Assembly (NCBI RefSeq): GCF_034350045.1
Contig: NZ_CP133781.1
Span: 2,634,001 to 2,698,000 of the forward strand
DNA from: Pseudomonas sp. CCI4.2
GTDB taxonomy: Bacteria; Pseudomonadota; Gammaproteobacteria; Pseudomonadales; Pseudomonadaceae
Direction: 5' to 3'
DNA: 64,000 bases
The notes under the pieces were generated by a model. It saw only the letters and a program-made list of their open reading frames with translations. It searched no databases and was not told where the DNA came from. The translations under genes were made by a program, and so were the position numbers. Shown here piece by piece: positions 55,701 through 64,000 of the stretch; within the stretch, counting starts at the first letter, position 1, and each line of letters starts with the position of its first letter.

Positions 55701-57768
55701 CGTGGCAATAGGCTTGTCGCGCAAGGCGTCTGAGCAAGAGCTGCGTGAGGCGCTGGGCGCTATCGCAGTCGTCCAGCGTGATGAGGTCGCGACGGCGCTC
55801 GGCATGCAAGCGATCAAGCCCGGATTCAAAGCACCGCAACGCCTGGCAGACGGCCGTATCGGCTATCCCCTGAGCGGAAGGATTAGGCGGTTATTTGCCA
55901 GATTCGGACTCGGCGCCAGTAGTCACTCTGCTGAGTTGGCGGTGAAAACCCTGTTTCCTGGAATGGATGAGGCTGAAGTCAGGACGTTCATTGACGATTT
56001 ACGCGCAGAGTTCACGGGACGCTCCAGCGAAGTGAGGGCCTACGTTCGGGGGCGGATCCGTGCGCTTGAACTCGAATGTCAACAGTTGGAATCAACCCTT
56101 GAACGATGGCTCGAGATGCGCAGCGAGGCTCGAATCAGGGGTGACGTTATTCAATTTGTGATGGCTGAGGATAAGCGTGCAGCTGCAGCTCGCATTAGAA
56201 ATTGCTGGCGAAGACTGACCGATATGCATTATTCCGAGCGTGGGCGATTTCTCGGTTACACGTTGGATCTAAGTCATCTGACGGTGGGTGAACTCCCTGC
56301 GTTGACGGCTCGCTTTGACCATGTAACTTCACTGTTGCTCAATGACATTGGCCTCACTACCGAAGAGGTTAATAGCTTCCTCGGTCAATTCAGTAACCTG
56401 CGTGAGGTATACCTGAAGGGCAATGAACTCACCTCGGTTCCAGAGGCGCTAACGGCACATCTCGAACTTGCACAATTGTCATTGCGCGGTAACCCGTTGT
56501 ATCTGGATCAAGCATCAGTCGTTCGTTTACAACGTTTTTCGCACTTAAGAGCGCTCAACTTAAATTACTGCCCGATTGGGCCACGCTTGGACCTTAGCGG
56601 CATGCGCCGGTTGGTCAGGCTTAATATCCGGGCGACCGGCATCGTGGCGTTGCCTGCTGGTCTCGTCGATTGCGTCCACTTGGTCAGTCTGGATGCGCGT
56701 AACAACCAGATTGTCGATATTCCTGAGGCCACATTTATTGACGCGCGAGCGATCTTCAGGCGCATTCAATTGCATGACAATCCGCTCAGCGAACAGACCC
56801 GCCAAAGGGCTCAGCGGATATTCAGCGATGAAGCGAGACAGACAATGGGACTTACCCATTATCGAGCCCATGGGCAGGTGTCGCTGTCGCCGTTCTCGTC
56901 TTGGTTGCCAGGTTTACCGGCTGAGAACCGAAGCGCTAGATTTGCGGTTTGGAACGATCTTTTGGCGGAGCAGGGAAGCGCTGATTTTTTTCGCGTATTA
57001 GGTGACCTGACAACGTCCGCCGATTACCGCGATAGCCCGCAGAGGCTCGCTCAACGTGTCTGGACCGTAATAGACGCTGCCACCGCTCATAGCGCCTTGC
57101 GCGATGAGTTATTCATCTTGGCGGCCCATCCGCAGACGTGCAGCGATGGGGTCATGCTGGTGTTCAATAACGTGGAAGTTCGCGTGCTGGTGTTTAAGGC
57201 CACGGCGTTAGCCCGCGTGGGGGCACAAGAAAACGAGCTGTTTGAGCTGGCCCGAGGGCTGGAGCGGCTTGATGAGATCGAAAAAATTGCCCGCGACGAT
57301 ATCGCTTTCAGGTCCATAGGCGACCCGTTGCTTGACCATGCCGAGGTTCGGTTGGCTTATCGCATTGGGCTCGCGCAACGGCTGAAACTGCCGCTACAAC
57401 CTTCCGGCATGTTATTCAGCCGTTTAGCGGGAGTGACCGAAGAGGCGATCAATACCGCTGAGCAACACGTCTTGCACCGGGAAAAGACACCAGCCTTCTT
57501 TGAAGCGATGATCGCCCGAGATTTTTGGATGGAATATCTAGAGAAGCACTACGCAACGCGCTTTGAACCGGTTCAGGCACCGTTCCACGAACGCTTGAAT
57601 GATCTTGATGACCGCGCCTATGCGACCTTGCGCACGGATGAGTACATGGCGCAGATAGAGCTGATTCAAAAGGAGCGAGCCGACGCGACTAACCAACTGG
57701 GTTTGCAATTGACCCGCCAGATTGCGTCGAGTATTGCGGTTGGAAAGGTCTCTTCCGTGCGCAGATAA
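52762..57768 (+). CDS. Giant toxin with leucine-rich repeats and a NEL E3 ubiquitin ligase domain
   Basis: A 1668-residue protein. The N-terminal 400-plus residues resemble the dermonecrotic-toxin-like region (DUF6543) of Pseudomonas NEL proteins. Residues about 450-540 are strongly hydrophobic (LLNIASFFIPILGAAMAVVAVEQVL). Leucine-rich repeats run from about 1176 to 1340 (LREVYLKGNELTSVPEAL, LALNLNYCPI-like units). The NEL domain follows, with the catalytic cysteine C1460 in HPQTCSDGVMLVFNN, the C-x-D pattern of IpaH/SspH ligases. NEL enzymes attach ubiquitin to host proteins, so the target is eukaryotic. No type III genes or chaperone are beside it. The ATG at 52762 has AAGG upstream. Confidence 0.9.
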   Translation: MTDQSSSSSASPSTSPDDDVFTVWKDDQANHAFIKSHLPVWYSAASKELRAALRKSQLFSLFSRRELKPLHRKLMSVTAFAEPLLEKALIKTFDLRLDLHKNDLVTVHSQTFLGMDQRRPFRQSLLHAALQNFEAFEAQEGGFERGAALLPDDGLQLQLVAGTGVNGRYPRFRYRYSGIIGIKPAQFAAMCRSLDLGALYQNHLNSIFKPTALPGQSAEELASEVAGKFQRGEQDSVQVLAHIALMKNQISQSAYEMLLALTSPGSTPLWGAEAVRHCWLRLLDSVGEHGDMLFGAMLIEPDREDDGALPCVVYMPGEPEHPLKEYESFKAFADTLRRKLSVQAYQQYFRRFIGLREHQRFFERLNERLTPLRALDGNPLSRGLHGRVFDPQAELSLEKFAYTPAPFQMLYEHLLLKTYGDSQVLAVSTDEEDQKSRMRRLHAYESSGLDLLNIASFFIPILGAAMAVVAVEQVLSDIFVGVIEWRDGEIDEALTHLFEAAENIALAGAMGVAAASASSVASGSSAFIENLVSIKLKNGQSRLWKPDLAPFQQNLALPNWVMASAEGRVEVDGKTYLPIAGKLYQVNFDSALKKWRLLHPADAGAYSPILSHNDAGAWRHEGENPMAWDLHTLFKRLHPGFDAIPERTIDRIIAVTRADETLLRQVHVENVKPPALLIDSILRFQIEDGLEQFMTAMHSGNLQDIRRPHIDLYLELLTVLPGWPQRRLVRLLDAKGTVFKVFGKAEATLPAVDLKYLPGQMDDVITSVLDALTPAEKDTLLGDYNPRRQSQSDRLAWQIAEVASERRGFLRALINPVDTVSDGAPVTLIKRYFPAIPTVVAREIVESASVQEVTQMSVSSRLPLRIAEQAREHQQQLRLNRVNEGFFFKGSDHPDIATAGFRLLPRLPGWPEHLALDIREGNFSGELLDSVGNRQTATLRWVLVKSGERYQAFDSMGNMIDAGNHSFFEALLQALPADTRVAIGLSRKASEQELREALGAIAVVQRDEVATALGMQAIKPGFKAPQRLADGRIGYPLSGRIRRLFARFGLGASSHSAELAVKTLFPGMDEAEVRTFIDDLRAEFTGRSSEVRAYVRGRIRALELECQQLESTLERWLEMRSEARIRGDVIQFVMAEDKRAAAARIRNCWRRLTDMHYSERGRFLGYTLDLSHLTVGELPALTARFDHVTSLLLNDIGLTTEEVNSFLGQFSNLREVYLKGNELTSVPEALTAHLELAQLSLRGNPLYLDQASVVRLQRFSHLRALNLNYCPIGPRLDLSGMRRLVRLNIRATGIVALPAGLVDCVHLVSLDARNNQIVDIPEATFIDARAIFRRIQLHDNPLSEQTRQRAQRIFSDEARQTMGLTHYRAHGQVSLSPFSSWLPGLPAENRSARFAVWNDLLAEQGSADFFRVLGDLTTSADYRDSPQRLAQRVWTVIDAATAHSALRDELFILAAHPQTCSDGVMLVFNNVEVRVLVFKATALARVGAQENELFELARGLERLDEIEKIARDDIAFRSIGDPLLDHAEVRLAYRIGLAQRLKLPLQPSGMLFSRLAGVTEEAINTAEQHVLHREKTPAFFEAMIARDFWMEYLEKHYATRFEPVQAPFHERLNDLDDRAYATLRTDEYMAQIELIQKERADATNQLGLQLTRQIASSIAVGKVSSVRR

Positions 57769-57879
57769 CCCACCACGCGGCAGTCCCGAACAGCGGCTGC
57801 ACCGGGTTTTTATTTCGGCTTATTCAGCGAATGCGCGATACTCGCCAGGCGTACAGCAATAACGATTGGGGGAATGCTG

Positions 57880-59004
57880 ATGCCGCTACAACGTTTGGAC
57901 AGTCTATCGGCGCTGGCTCCGCAGTTATGGGATGCCTTGGTGCCCAACGCCCAGCCGTTTGTGCGGCACGCGTTTCTCAGCGCGCTGGAAGACAGCGGCA
58001 GCCTTGGGCCACGTTCCGGTTGGAGTGCGGAGCACCTGCTGCATTACGAAGACGGGCAGTTGATTGCGGCATTACCCGGCTATCGAAAGAGGCATTCGTA
58101 CGGTGAGTACGTGTTCGATCACGCTTGGGCTCAGGCCTGTGAGCGTGCGGGCATCGCGTATTACCCCAAGTTGTTGGTGGCGGTGCCGTTCAGTCCGGTG
58201 AGCGGGCCGCGTTTATTGTCCGCTACGCCCGAAGCGGCGATAGACCTGCTGCAGAGCCTGCCCGGCTACATCGACATCGAAGAACTTTCTAGCGTTCACA
58301 TCAACTTCACCGATCCGGCCGCCGATGCGTTGTTGGCTCAGGAGCCAGGTTGGTTGCAGCGTTTGGGCTGCCAGTTTCATTGGCAGAACCGTGGGTATCG
58401 TGACTTTCAGGATTTTCTCGATGCCTTGAGTTCGCGCAAGCGCAAGCAAATGCGCAAAGAGCGCGAACAGGTGGCGGGGCAGGGGATTGAGTTTGAATGG
58501 CTCGAAGGCCATCAACTAAGCGAGGTGCAGTGGGATTTTGTCTACGCCTGCTATGCCAATACCTATGCGGTTCGTCGGCAGACACCGTACCTGACCCGAG
58601 CATTTTTCAGCCTCTTGGCGCAACGTATGCCTGAGGCGATTCGAGTCGTGCTTGCCAAACAAGGTACACGCCCAGTGGCAATGGCCTTCAGCCTAGTGGG
58701 CGGTGACAGCTTTTATGGTCGCTATTGGGGCTGCTTGGCGGAGTTCGACCGGCTGCATTTCGAGACCTGTTTCTACCAGGGCATGGAGTACGCCATCGAC
58801 AAGGGCTTTCAACGCTTTGACGCCGGAGCGCAGGGTGAGCACAAGCTGATTCGCGGGTTTGAACCGGTTATTACTCACTCCTGGCATTACTTGGCGCATC
58901 CGGGATTAAAGGCGGCAGTCAGCGACTTCTTGAAGCAAGAAAGAGTGGGGATTTTGGCCTACGCAGAAGAAGCCCGGGCTGCATTGCCGTATCGCCAGGT
59001 TTGA
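57880..59004 (+). CDS. GNAT-fold protein of the DUF482 / peptidoglycan-biosynthesis type
   Basis: A 374-residue protein with two acyltransferase-like halves, as in FemX-like GNAT proteins. The signature is YPKLLVAVPFSPVSGPRLL, then SSVHINF, a helical KRKQMRKEREQ, and the C-terminal FDAGAQGEHKLIRGFEPV motif characteristic of DUF482. ATG 57880 with GGGGGA seven bases upstream is preferred over 57874. It may transfer an acyl or aminoacyl group, but the substrate is unknown. It follows the NEL gene by 111 bp in the same direction, though a functional link is not shown. Confidence 0.85.
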   Translation: MPLQRLDSLSALAPQLWDALVPNAQPFVRHAFLSALEDSGSLGPRSGWSAEHLLHYEDGQLIAALPGYRKRHSYGEYVFDHAWAQACERAGIAYYPKLLVAVPFSPVSGPRLLSATPEAAIDLLQSLPGYIDIEELSSVHINFTDPAADALLAQEPGWLQRLGCQFHWQNRGYRDFQDFLDALSSRKRKQMRKEREQVAGQGIEFEWLEGHQLSEVQWDFVYACYANTYAVRRQTPYLTRAFFSLLAQRMPEAIRVVLAKQGTRPVAMAFSLVGGDSFYGRYWGCLAEFDRLHFETCFYQGMEYAIDKGFQRFDAGAQGEHKLIRGFEPVITHSWHYLAHPGLKAAVSDFLKQERVGILAYAEEARAALPYRQV

Positions 59005-59040
59005 TGGGAACAGCGGCTGAAGAATGCGCAGCTCAACCCT

Positions 59041-59246
59041 CTGTAGCCAACTTGTTGGCGAAGGTCCTTCGGGCAGCGAAGCCGGCACGGCTCTGGGGTT
59101 TCATTGGCACGGTTGATAGCAACCAGCTGTAGATACTGTGGGAGTAGGCTTGCCTGCGAAGAGGCCCAAAATCACGCCGCTAATGTCGACCTGAAACCTG
59201 GGTCGCCTGCATTGACGCTTTCGTTGGCAAGCCAACTCTCCCACAG
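59041..59246. repeat. Two intergenic palindromic repeat elements
   Basis: In the 327-bp gap: a CTGTAGCCAACTTGTTGGCG element (from 59041, containing GAAGGTCCTTC), and CTGTGGGAG (59136-59144) facing CTCCCACAG (59238-59246) across a body with GGCTTGCC and GGCAAGCC arms. A T run follows the second, so it may also terminate the GNAT gene. The convergent ABC gene ends at 59332. Confidence 0.7.
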
Positions 59247-59331
59247 AGTTTTTTGGCACACACGGAAGAGTAGGCACTGGAAATCTTATCGCAGCTTTCG
59301 GCAGCATCCTTCAGATGCCGGTCTTCCGCGA

Positions 59332-61164
59332 TCAATCAATCCCGACAAACCCGCCCGTCTGGTGCTGCCATAGCCTTGCGTACAGGCCACCGTGGGCCAG
59401 CAGTTCAGCGTGGGTGCCGCTTTCGGCAATTTGTCCCATCTCCAACACCACCAGGCGGTCCATTCGGGCAATGGTCGACAGGCGGTGGGCAATGGCGATG
59501 ACGGTCTTGCCTTGCATCAAGGTTTCCAGGCTCTCCTGAATCGCCGCTTCGACTTCCGAATCCAGCGCGGAGGTTGCTTCGTCCATGATCAGAATCGGCG
59601 CGTCTTTGAGTAGCACGCGGGCGATGGCGATGCGTTGACGTTGTCCGCCCGAAAGCTTCACCCCGCGTTCACCCACATGGGCGTCGAAACCGGTGCGGCC
59701 CTCAGCGTCGGACAACAACGGAATAAATTCATCAGCCCGGGCTTTGCGCGCGGCTTCCCACAGTTCGGCGTCGGTGGCATCCGGCTTGCCGTACAGCAAG
59801 TTGTCGCGAATTGATCGGTGCAGCAACGAGGTGTCTTGAGTAATCATCCCGACCCGTTCACGCAGGCTTTCTTGCGCGACGTGCGAGATATCCTGCCCAT
59901 CAATCAGGATCCGCCCACCTTGCAAGTCATACAGACGCAACAGCAGGTTGACCAGTGTCGATTTCCCCGCTCCAGAGGGACCAATCAGGCCGATTTTTTC
60001 TCCCGGTTTGATGTCCAGGTTCAAGCCGCCAATGATTCCGCTGCTTTTACCGTAGTGGAAATCGACGTTTTCAAACTTCACGCCACCCCGGTCTACTTTC
60101 AGTTTTGGCGCTCGATCGCGGTCGGTGACGCTGACGGGTTGAGCGATGGTTTGCAGACCGTCTTGCACCATGCCGATGTTTTCGAATATGCCGTTGACCA
60201 CCCACATGATCCAGCCCGACATGTTAACGATGCGGATCGCCAAGCCTGTAGCCAACGCGATGGCGCCCACGGTGATCGAGGATTGCGTCCACAGCCATAA
60301 CGCCAAGCCGGTGGTGCTGACGATCAAAATGCCGTTCAGGCTGGTGATCACAGTGTCCATTTCGGTGACCACACGGCCAGCGAGTTGGGTTTTCTCAGTC
60401 TGTTCGCTGATGGCTTCGCGGGCGTACTGCTGCTCGAAATTAGTGTGCGCAAACAGCTTGAGGGTCGCGATGTTGGTGTAGCCGTCGACAATCCGCCCCA
60501 TCAGTTTGGAGCGCGCTTCTGAAGAAACTACCGAGCGTTCTTTGACCCGAGGCACGAAATACCACAGCGCCAAAATGTACAAAAAGATCCACGTCAGCAG
60601 CGGAATCATCAGCCGCCAATCGGCTTCAGCGAAGAGCACCAGCGAGCCGATGGCGTAGATCAACACATGCCACAACGCATCCACGGCTTGCACCGCCGAA
60701 TCGCGCAGTGAATTGCCGGTCTGCATGATCCGCTGGGCAATGCGCCCGGCAAAATCGTTCTGGAAAAAGTTAATGCTCTGCTTGAGCACGTAACTGTGAT
60801 TTTGCCAGCGAATCATGCTGGTCATGCCGGGGCTGATGGTTTGATGGACCAGCAGGTCGTGCAAGCCGACAAAAATCGGGCGCAACAATAGCGTCACGAC
60901 CACCATCCAAATCAGTTCGTTGCGGTGCACGCTGAAGAAATTCGGGTCGGGCACGCCTTGAGCCAGGTCGATAATGCGGCTCAAGTAACTGAACAACGCG
61001 ACTTCGATGAGCGCACCAATGAGGCCGACGATCAGCAACGCAGCAAAGCTGGGCCAGACCTGACGCAGGTAGTAAACGTAAAACGAGAGGACTTTACTCG
61101 GAGGAGCTTCCGTAGGGGCATCACGGAAGATATCGATCAGTTGCTCGAAACGACGATAAAACAT
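59332..61164 (-). CDS. ABC exporter with fused permease and ATPase
   Basis: A 610-residue half-transporter: six membrane helices in about 25-320, then an ATPase with Walker A GPSGAGKST, signature LSGGQRQRIAIARVLL and Walker B ILIMDEATSALDSE. Overall architecture is MsbA/YddA-like; the substrate cannot be read from sequence. P. aeruginosa has the same exporter beside ppiA. It is 110 bp downstream of ppiA in the same direction. Confidence 0.92.
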   Translation of the reverse strand: MFYRRFEQLIDIFRDAPTEAPPSKVLSFYVYYLRQVWPSFAALLIVGLIGALIEVALFSYLSRIIDLAQGVPDPNFFSVHRNELIWMVVVTLLLRPIFVGLHDLLVHQTISPGMTSMIRWQNHSYVLKQSINFFQNDFAGRIAQRIMQTGNSLRDSAVQAVDALWHVLIYAIGSLVLFAEADWRLMIPLLTWIFLYILALWYFVPRVKERSVVSSEARSKLMGRIVDGYTNIATLKLFAHTNFEQQYAREAISEQTEKTQLAGRVVTEMDTVITSLNGILIVSTTGLALWLWTQSSITVGAIALATGLAIRIVNMSGWIMWVVNGIFENIGMVQDGLQTIAQPVSVTDRDRAPKLKVDRGGVKFENVDFHYGKSSGIIGGLNLDIKPGEKIGLIGPSGAGKSTLVNLLLRLYDLQGGRILIDGQDISHVAQESLRERVGMITQDTSLLHRSIRDNLLYGKPDATDAELWEAARKARADEFIPLLSDAEGRTGFDAHVGERGVKLSGGQRQRIAIARVLLKDAPILIMDEATSALDSEVEAAIQESLETLMQGKTVIAIAHRLSTIARMDRLVVLEMGQIAESGTHAELLAHGGLYARLWQHQTGGFVGID

Positions 61165-61274
61165 TAGCGCTGACGCCCACCGCAGCGGGCTCTCCTTGCA
61201 GGTGAAAAACGTCCCTCATCCGACTGCATGAACCCGCGTTAGCCACGCGGATCACACAGTCGATGTGGATTGAC

Positions 61275-61844
61275 TCAGTCGATACGTTTTGCTGACTTGA
61301 TCAGAATCGGCACGCCGGGCACGTTCTGCATGCCTTGTTTGGTGGTCGTTGGGGTCTGCGCGATCATGTCGACCACGTCCATACCTTTGACCACCTTGCC
61401 GAACACGGCGTAACCAACATGGCCTGGCGTGCTGTCCAGCGATTCGTTGTCGCGGTGGTTAATGAAGAACTGGCTGGTGGCCGAATTCACATCCGAGGTG
61501 CGTGCCATGGCAATCGTGCCGCGAACGTTATGCAGGCCGTTGCTCGCTTCGTTCTGGATCGGGTCCTTGGTCGGCTTCTGCATCATTGACGAAGTGAAGC
61601 CGCCGCCCTGAATCATAAACCCAGGGATGACCCGGTGAAAAATGGTGTTGCTGTAGAAACCGCTGTCGACGTAGCCGAGGAAATTTTGAGTGCTGATCGG
61701 TGCTTTGGTGTCTTCAAGCTCAATCTCGATCTGCCCCATGTCGGTGGTCAGCAGCACATGAGTAGGTTTGCCGGCCGGTTGTGCCGCCATCAGGTTGGCG
61801 GCAAACAGCAGAGAGCAGGCGGCAAAGGCGATTTTCTTCAACAT
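61275..61844 (-). CDS. ppiA: Periplasmic peptidyl-prolyl cis-trans isomerase (cyclophilin)
   Basis: A 189-residue cyclophilin with signal peptide ending NLMA/AQ. Family motifs are [15 protein letters not shown] (containing the catalytic Arg and Phe), [21 protein letters not shown] and [13 protein letters not shown]. It speeds proline isomerisation in exported proteins. The length matches E. coli PpiA (190). Confidence 0.95.
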   Translation of the reverse strand: MLKKIAFAACSLLFAANLMAAQPAGKPTHVLLTTDMGQIEIELEDTKAPISTQNFLGYVDSGFYSNTIFHRVIPGFMIQGGGFTSSMMQKPTKDPIQNEASNGLHNVRGTIAMARTSDVNSATSQFFINHRDNESLDSTPGHVGYAVFGKVVKGMDVVDMIAQTPTTTKQGMQNVPGVPILIKSAKRID

Positions 61845-61999
61845 GAGTCAGTAATCCCGTGGAGTGGTTTCGACTGCGCAACAGCGATGCGCAGGGGCGT
61901 AATCAGGCGCACAAGGTAAGCACGTTTGGGTTTTTTTGGACAGTGCCGGGCGGCTAGTCCTTGCGCATAGGCTCATGACGATCATTATCCAGAGCATGA

Positions 62000-62800
62000 T
62001 TATTGTGGCGACGAAGCTTCAGTCGCGTCGAGAAATTCGAGGACCGTCCGATTAAAAACCTCGGGTTGATCGAGCGGTGTCGCATGACGTGAATCGTCGA
62101 TCACAACCAACCTCGCCCCCCGAATTAAACGAACGTAGAGTTTTTTTATAGCGACCGGCGTGTAGTCGTGATCGGCACTGATGATCAACGTCGGGCAGGT
62201 AATGCGCGATAACTTGCCCATGACCCCCCAGCCGACGATCGCGTCAAAACTCGCCAGATACGCGCGTTTGTCATTGCGTCCCCAGCGCTCGGCGATTTTG
62301 CGTCGCAGGTCGGCTTGTTCGGGTTTGGGAAACAGGTTACGACCCAAACCAATGCCGATGGCGCGCATGCTCAGCAAGCGGCCCAAGCCCCAGCGCTTGG
62401 CCCATTGCACTACGTCTGAAACGTATTTGATTTTGACTTGCGGCCCGCTGTTGACGATGCACAGGCTCTTGAGCATTTGCGGCTGATCGACGGCCAGTTG
62501 AAAACCGATCATCCCACCCATGGACAGCCCGACCAGGTGCACCGGTCCCAACTGTAAGTGCTCAATCAATGCTTCTAGGTCAGCGGTGAAGCCGGGGATG
62601 CTGTAGCGCTCGTTGGGCTTGTCCGAGCGTCCGTGGCCGCGTACGTCCATAACAATGACCCGGTAATGCGCCGACAGCGCCGGGATCTGGTATTCCCAGT
62701 CCTGGCAGCTGGAACCCAGCCCATGCACCAACAGCAGCGGCGAGCCCTGGCCATATTCTTCGTAGTGCAGCGAACAGCCGTCATGCTCAAAAAAGGCCAT
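62000..62800 (-). CDS. Alpha/beta hydrolase
   Basis: A 266-residue hydrolase: oxyanion region LVHGLGSSCQDWEYQ, nucleophile elbow GLSMGG, acid in ISADHDYTP and histidine in DDSRHATPLDQP. It resembles 3-oxoadipate enol-lactonase and haloalkane dehalogenase-like folds, and the exact substrate is unknown. The start is 14 bp downstream of the LysR gene's stop in the same direction, so the two are probably one transcript. Confidence 0.88.
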   Translation of the reverse strand: MAFFEHDGCSLHYEEYGQGSPLLLVHGLGSSCQDWEYQIPALSAHYRVIVMDVRGHGRSDKPNERYSIPGFTADLEALIEHLQLGPVHLVGLSMGGMIGFQLAVDQPQMLKSLCIVNSGPQVKIKYVSDVVQWAKRWGLGRLLSMRAIGIGLGRNLFPKPEQADLRRKIAERWGRNDKRAYLASFDAIVGWGVMGKLSRITCPTLIISADHDYTPVAIKKLYVRLIRGARLVVIDDSRHATPLDQPEVFNRTVLEFLDATEASSPQ

Positions 62801-62814
62801 GGTTGATCTCCGTG

Positions 62815-63738
62815 TCAGCCCAGTTGCGGTGCGGCGAATATCGCTGTCAGCGGCGCCGTGTCGAAGCTGCGAATCAGGTCGATAAGTATCTGCGTCGCTG
62901 GCCCCAAGGGTTTGTCCTTGTTGGCGTAAAGATAGAACAGGGGGTGGCGGCTGCCACCTTGGTCGAGTGGCAGGGCTTTGAGCAAACCCTCTTTAAGCTC
63001 GCGTTCGATCAGGTGGCGTGGCAACCAGGCAAACCCCAAGCCGCTGCTGACGAAGGTAGCTGCGGTGGCCAGGCTGCCGACGGTCCAGCGTTGTTCAGCC
63101 CCGAGCCAGCCCACATCCCGGGGTTGAGAGCGGCCGGAGTCGCGAATCACCACTTGCAGTTGGCTTTCCAGGTCCTGAAAGGTCAGTTCGCGTTGCATTT
63201 GGTGCAACGGATGTTCCGGGTGAGCCACTGCGACAAATTCGACGGCGCTCAATTCGCTGCCCAGATTGCCGGGGATACTGAAGCCGCTGATGGCCAGGTC
63301 GGCAACACCTTCGAGCAGCACTTCTTCCACGCCAGACAGCACTTCCTCGCGTAAACGCACGCGGCAGCCTCGGCTTTGAGGCATGAACGCCGTCAGCGCT
63401 CGCACCAGACGGGCGTTAGGGTAAGCGGCGTCGACCACCAGTCGCACCTCGGCTTCCCAGCCTTGTTCCATATGATGGGCCAGGTCTTCCAACTGACTGG
63501 CCTGTTTCACCAGTTGTCGCGAGCGGCGAAGTAACACCCCGCCAGCGTCCGTCAGCACCGCTTTACGCCCGTCGATGCGCAGCAATGGCACGCCCAGTTG
63601 ATCCTGCATGCGCGCTACGGTGTAGCTCACCGACGACTGCGAACGGTGCAACGCCTCGGCGGCTTGCGCGAAGCCGCCATGGTCGACCACGGCTTGCAAG
63701 GTGCGCCATTGATCAAGGGTCACGCGGGGCGCTTTCAT
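62815..63738 (-). CDS. LysR-family transcriptional regulator
   Basis: A 307-residue regulator with winged-helix start (VTLDQWRTLQAVVDHGGFAQAAEALHRSQSSVSYTVARMQ) and effector-binding domain from about 90. It is followed within 14 bp by the alpha/beta hydrolase gene, and the divergent periplasmic-protein gene starts 51 bp away. Either may be its target. Confidence 0.93.
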   Translation of the reverse strand: MKAPRVTLDQWRTLQAVVDHGGFAQAAEALHRSQSSVSYTVARMQDQLGVPLLRIDGRKAVLTDAGGVLLRRSRQLVKQASQLEDLAHHMEQGWEAEVRLVVDAAYPNARLVRALTAFMPQSRGCRVRLREEVLSGVEEVLLEGVADLAISGFSIPGNLGSELSAVEFVAVAHPEHPLHQMQRELTFQDLESQLQVVIRDSGRSQPRDVGWLGAEQRWTVGSLATAATFVSSGLGFAWLPRHLIERELKEGLLKALPLDQGGSRHPLFYLYANKDKPLGPATQILIDLIRSFDTAPLTAIFAAPQLG

Positions 63739-63789
63739 GATTCGATCCTCTTGCCCTAAAGTGGCACCTCAAAAATGGAGATTGCCCGT

Positions 63790-64000
63790 ATGAAGAAGTT
63801 CTGTTGTGTGGTGTTGGCAATGTTGCCGGTCACTGCTTTCGCGTACCCGATTGACGTCGAGAAGCACCTCACCGGCGTCAGCATCGATTACACCAGCTAC
63901 GATACGGATTACGACTTGGGCTCCATTAAGCTGAATAACTACGGCGACAACGCCGCCGAGTGCACCGTGGTGTTCATCAACGGCCCGGAATCGCCGCGCA
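63790..64000 (+). CDS. Periplasmic small protein, cut by the window edge
   Basis: ATG 63790 opens a signal peptide (MKKFCCVVLAMLPVTAFA) and continues YPIDVEKHLTGVSIDYTSYDTDYDLGSIKLNNYGDN to the end of the window without a stop. Homologous Pseudomonas proteins are short (about 110 residues) and periplasmic. Function unknown. GGAG lies about ten bases upstream. Only the first 70 residues are visible. Confidence 0.8.
   Translation, partial: MKKFCCVVLAMLPVTAFAYPIDVEKHLTGVSIDYTSYDTDYDLGSIKLNNYGDNAAECTVVFINGPESPR

Noticed and set aside
57831..58106. 91-codon frame overlapping the start of the GNAT-like gene
   Set aside because: Out-of-frame shadow with no own ribosome site.
61234..61250. CCGCGT/ACGCGG hairpin between ppiA and the ABC exporter
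   Set aside because: Only six pairs and no T run; too weak to call a terminator.

Overview
The window is chromosomal DNA of a fluorescent-group Pseudomonas. This is inferred from gene order and protein types, several of which I recognise from P. aeruginosa and P. fluorescens: rapA followed by two small genes and a PhrS-like RNA; phaJ-like / hydrolase / fadD2 / fadD1; hrpA; a FabH-like synthase; and ABC exporter / ppiA / hydrolase / LysR. Base composition is high in G+C throughout, dipping in the variable parts of the effector-immunity island. No tRNA, rRNA, CRISPR array or intact insertion sequence was seen.

Layout. 1-13 kb holds envelope and housekeeping genes: ychJ, a DUF6231 gene, two tandem OmpA-like lipoproteins with hairpin leaders, DUF1145, a collagen-like secreted protein, CopD-like, dinG, a GH50 agarase-like protein, an EstB-type serine hydrolase, a third OmpA-like lipoprotein, pdxH and a glycine-zipper lipoprotein. 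13-18.6 kb holds a PLP enzyme, an FAD oxidoreductase, a lipoprotein and a divergent SDR/LysR pair.

19-29.5 kb is a minus-strand type VI secretion (T6SS) effector island. Reading downstream: a vgrG with a large internal deletion, a short DUF4123 adaptor, a 1232-residue MIX/VasX-like effector, its immunity gene, then two repeats of [orphan effector C-terminus + immunity gene] with an exact 1729-bp period, then a frameshifted immunity remnant. Variants of the effector tip and of the immunity membrane segments match within each pair, so the array looks like a store of swappable tips. I consider this the most interesting system in the window.

29.6-34.7 kb is the branched-chain amino acid ABC transporter (braC, livHMGF). 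35-43 kb holds a DUF2288 gene, a broken tubulin-like gene, an MFS carrier, rapA, two small genes, a PhrS-type RNA with an ANR box and an internal CcoM-like 36-residue frame, a MaoC hydratase and a lipase-like hydrolase. 43-52.6 kb holds fadD2, fadD1, hrpA and a FabH-like synthase, so fatty-acid activation, (R)-hydroxyacyl diversion and fatty-acid entry genes lie close together.

52.7-57.8 kb is a giant toxin with leucine-rich repeats and a NEL-type E3 ubiquitin ligase domain, apparently aimed at eukaryotic cells. The right end carries a GNAT-like protein, an ABC exporter, ppiA, an alpha/beta hydrolase, a LysR regulator and the start of a periplasmic protein. At least seven palindromic intergenic repeats of two or three related types are scattered between genes.
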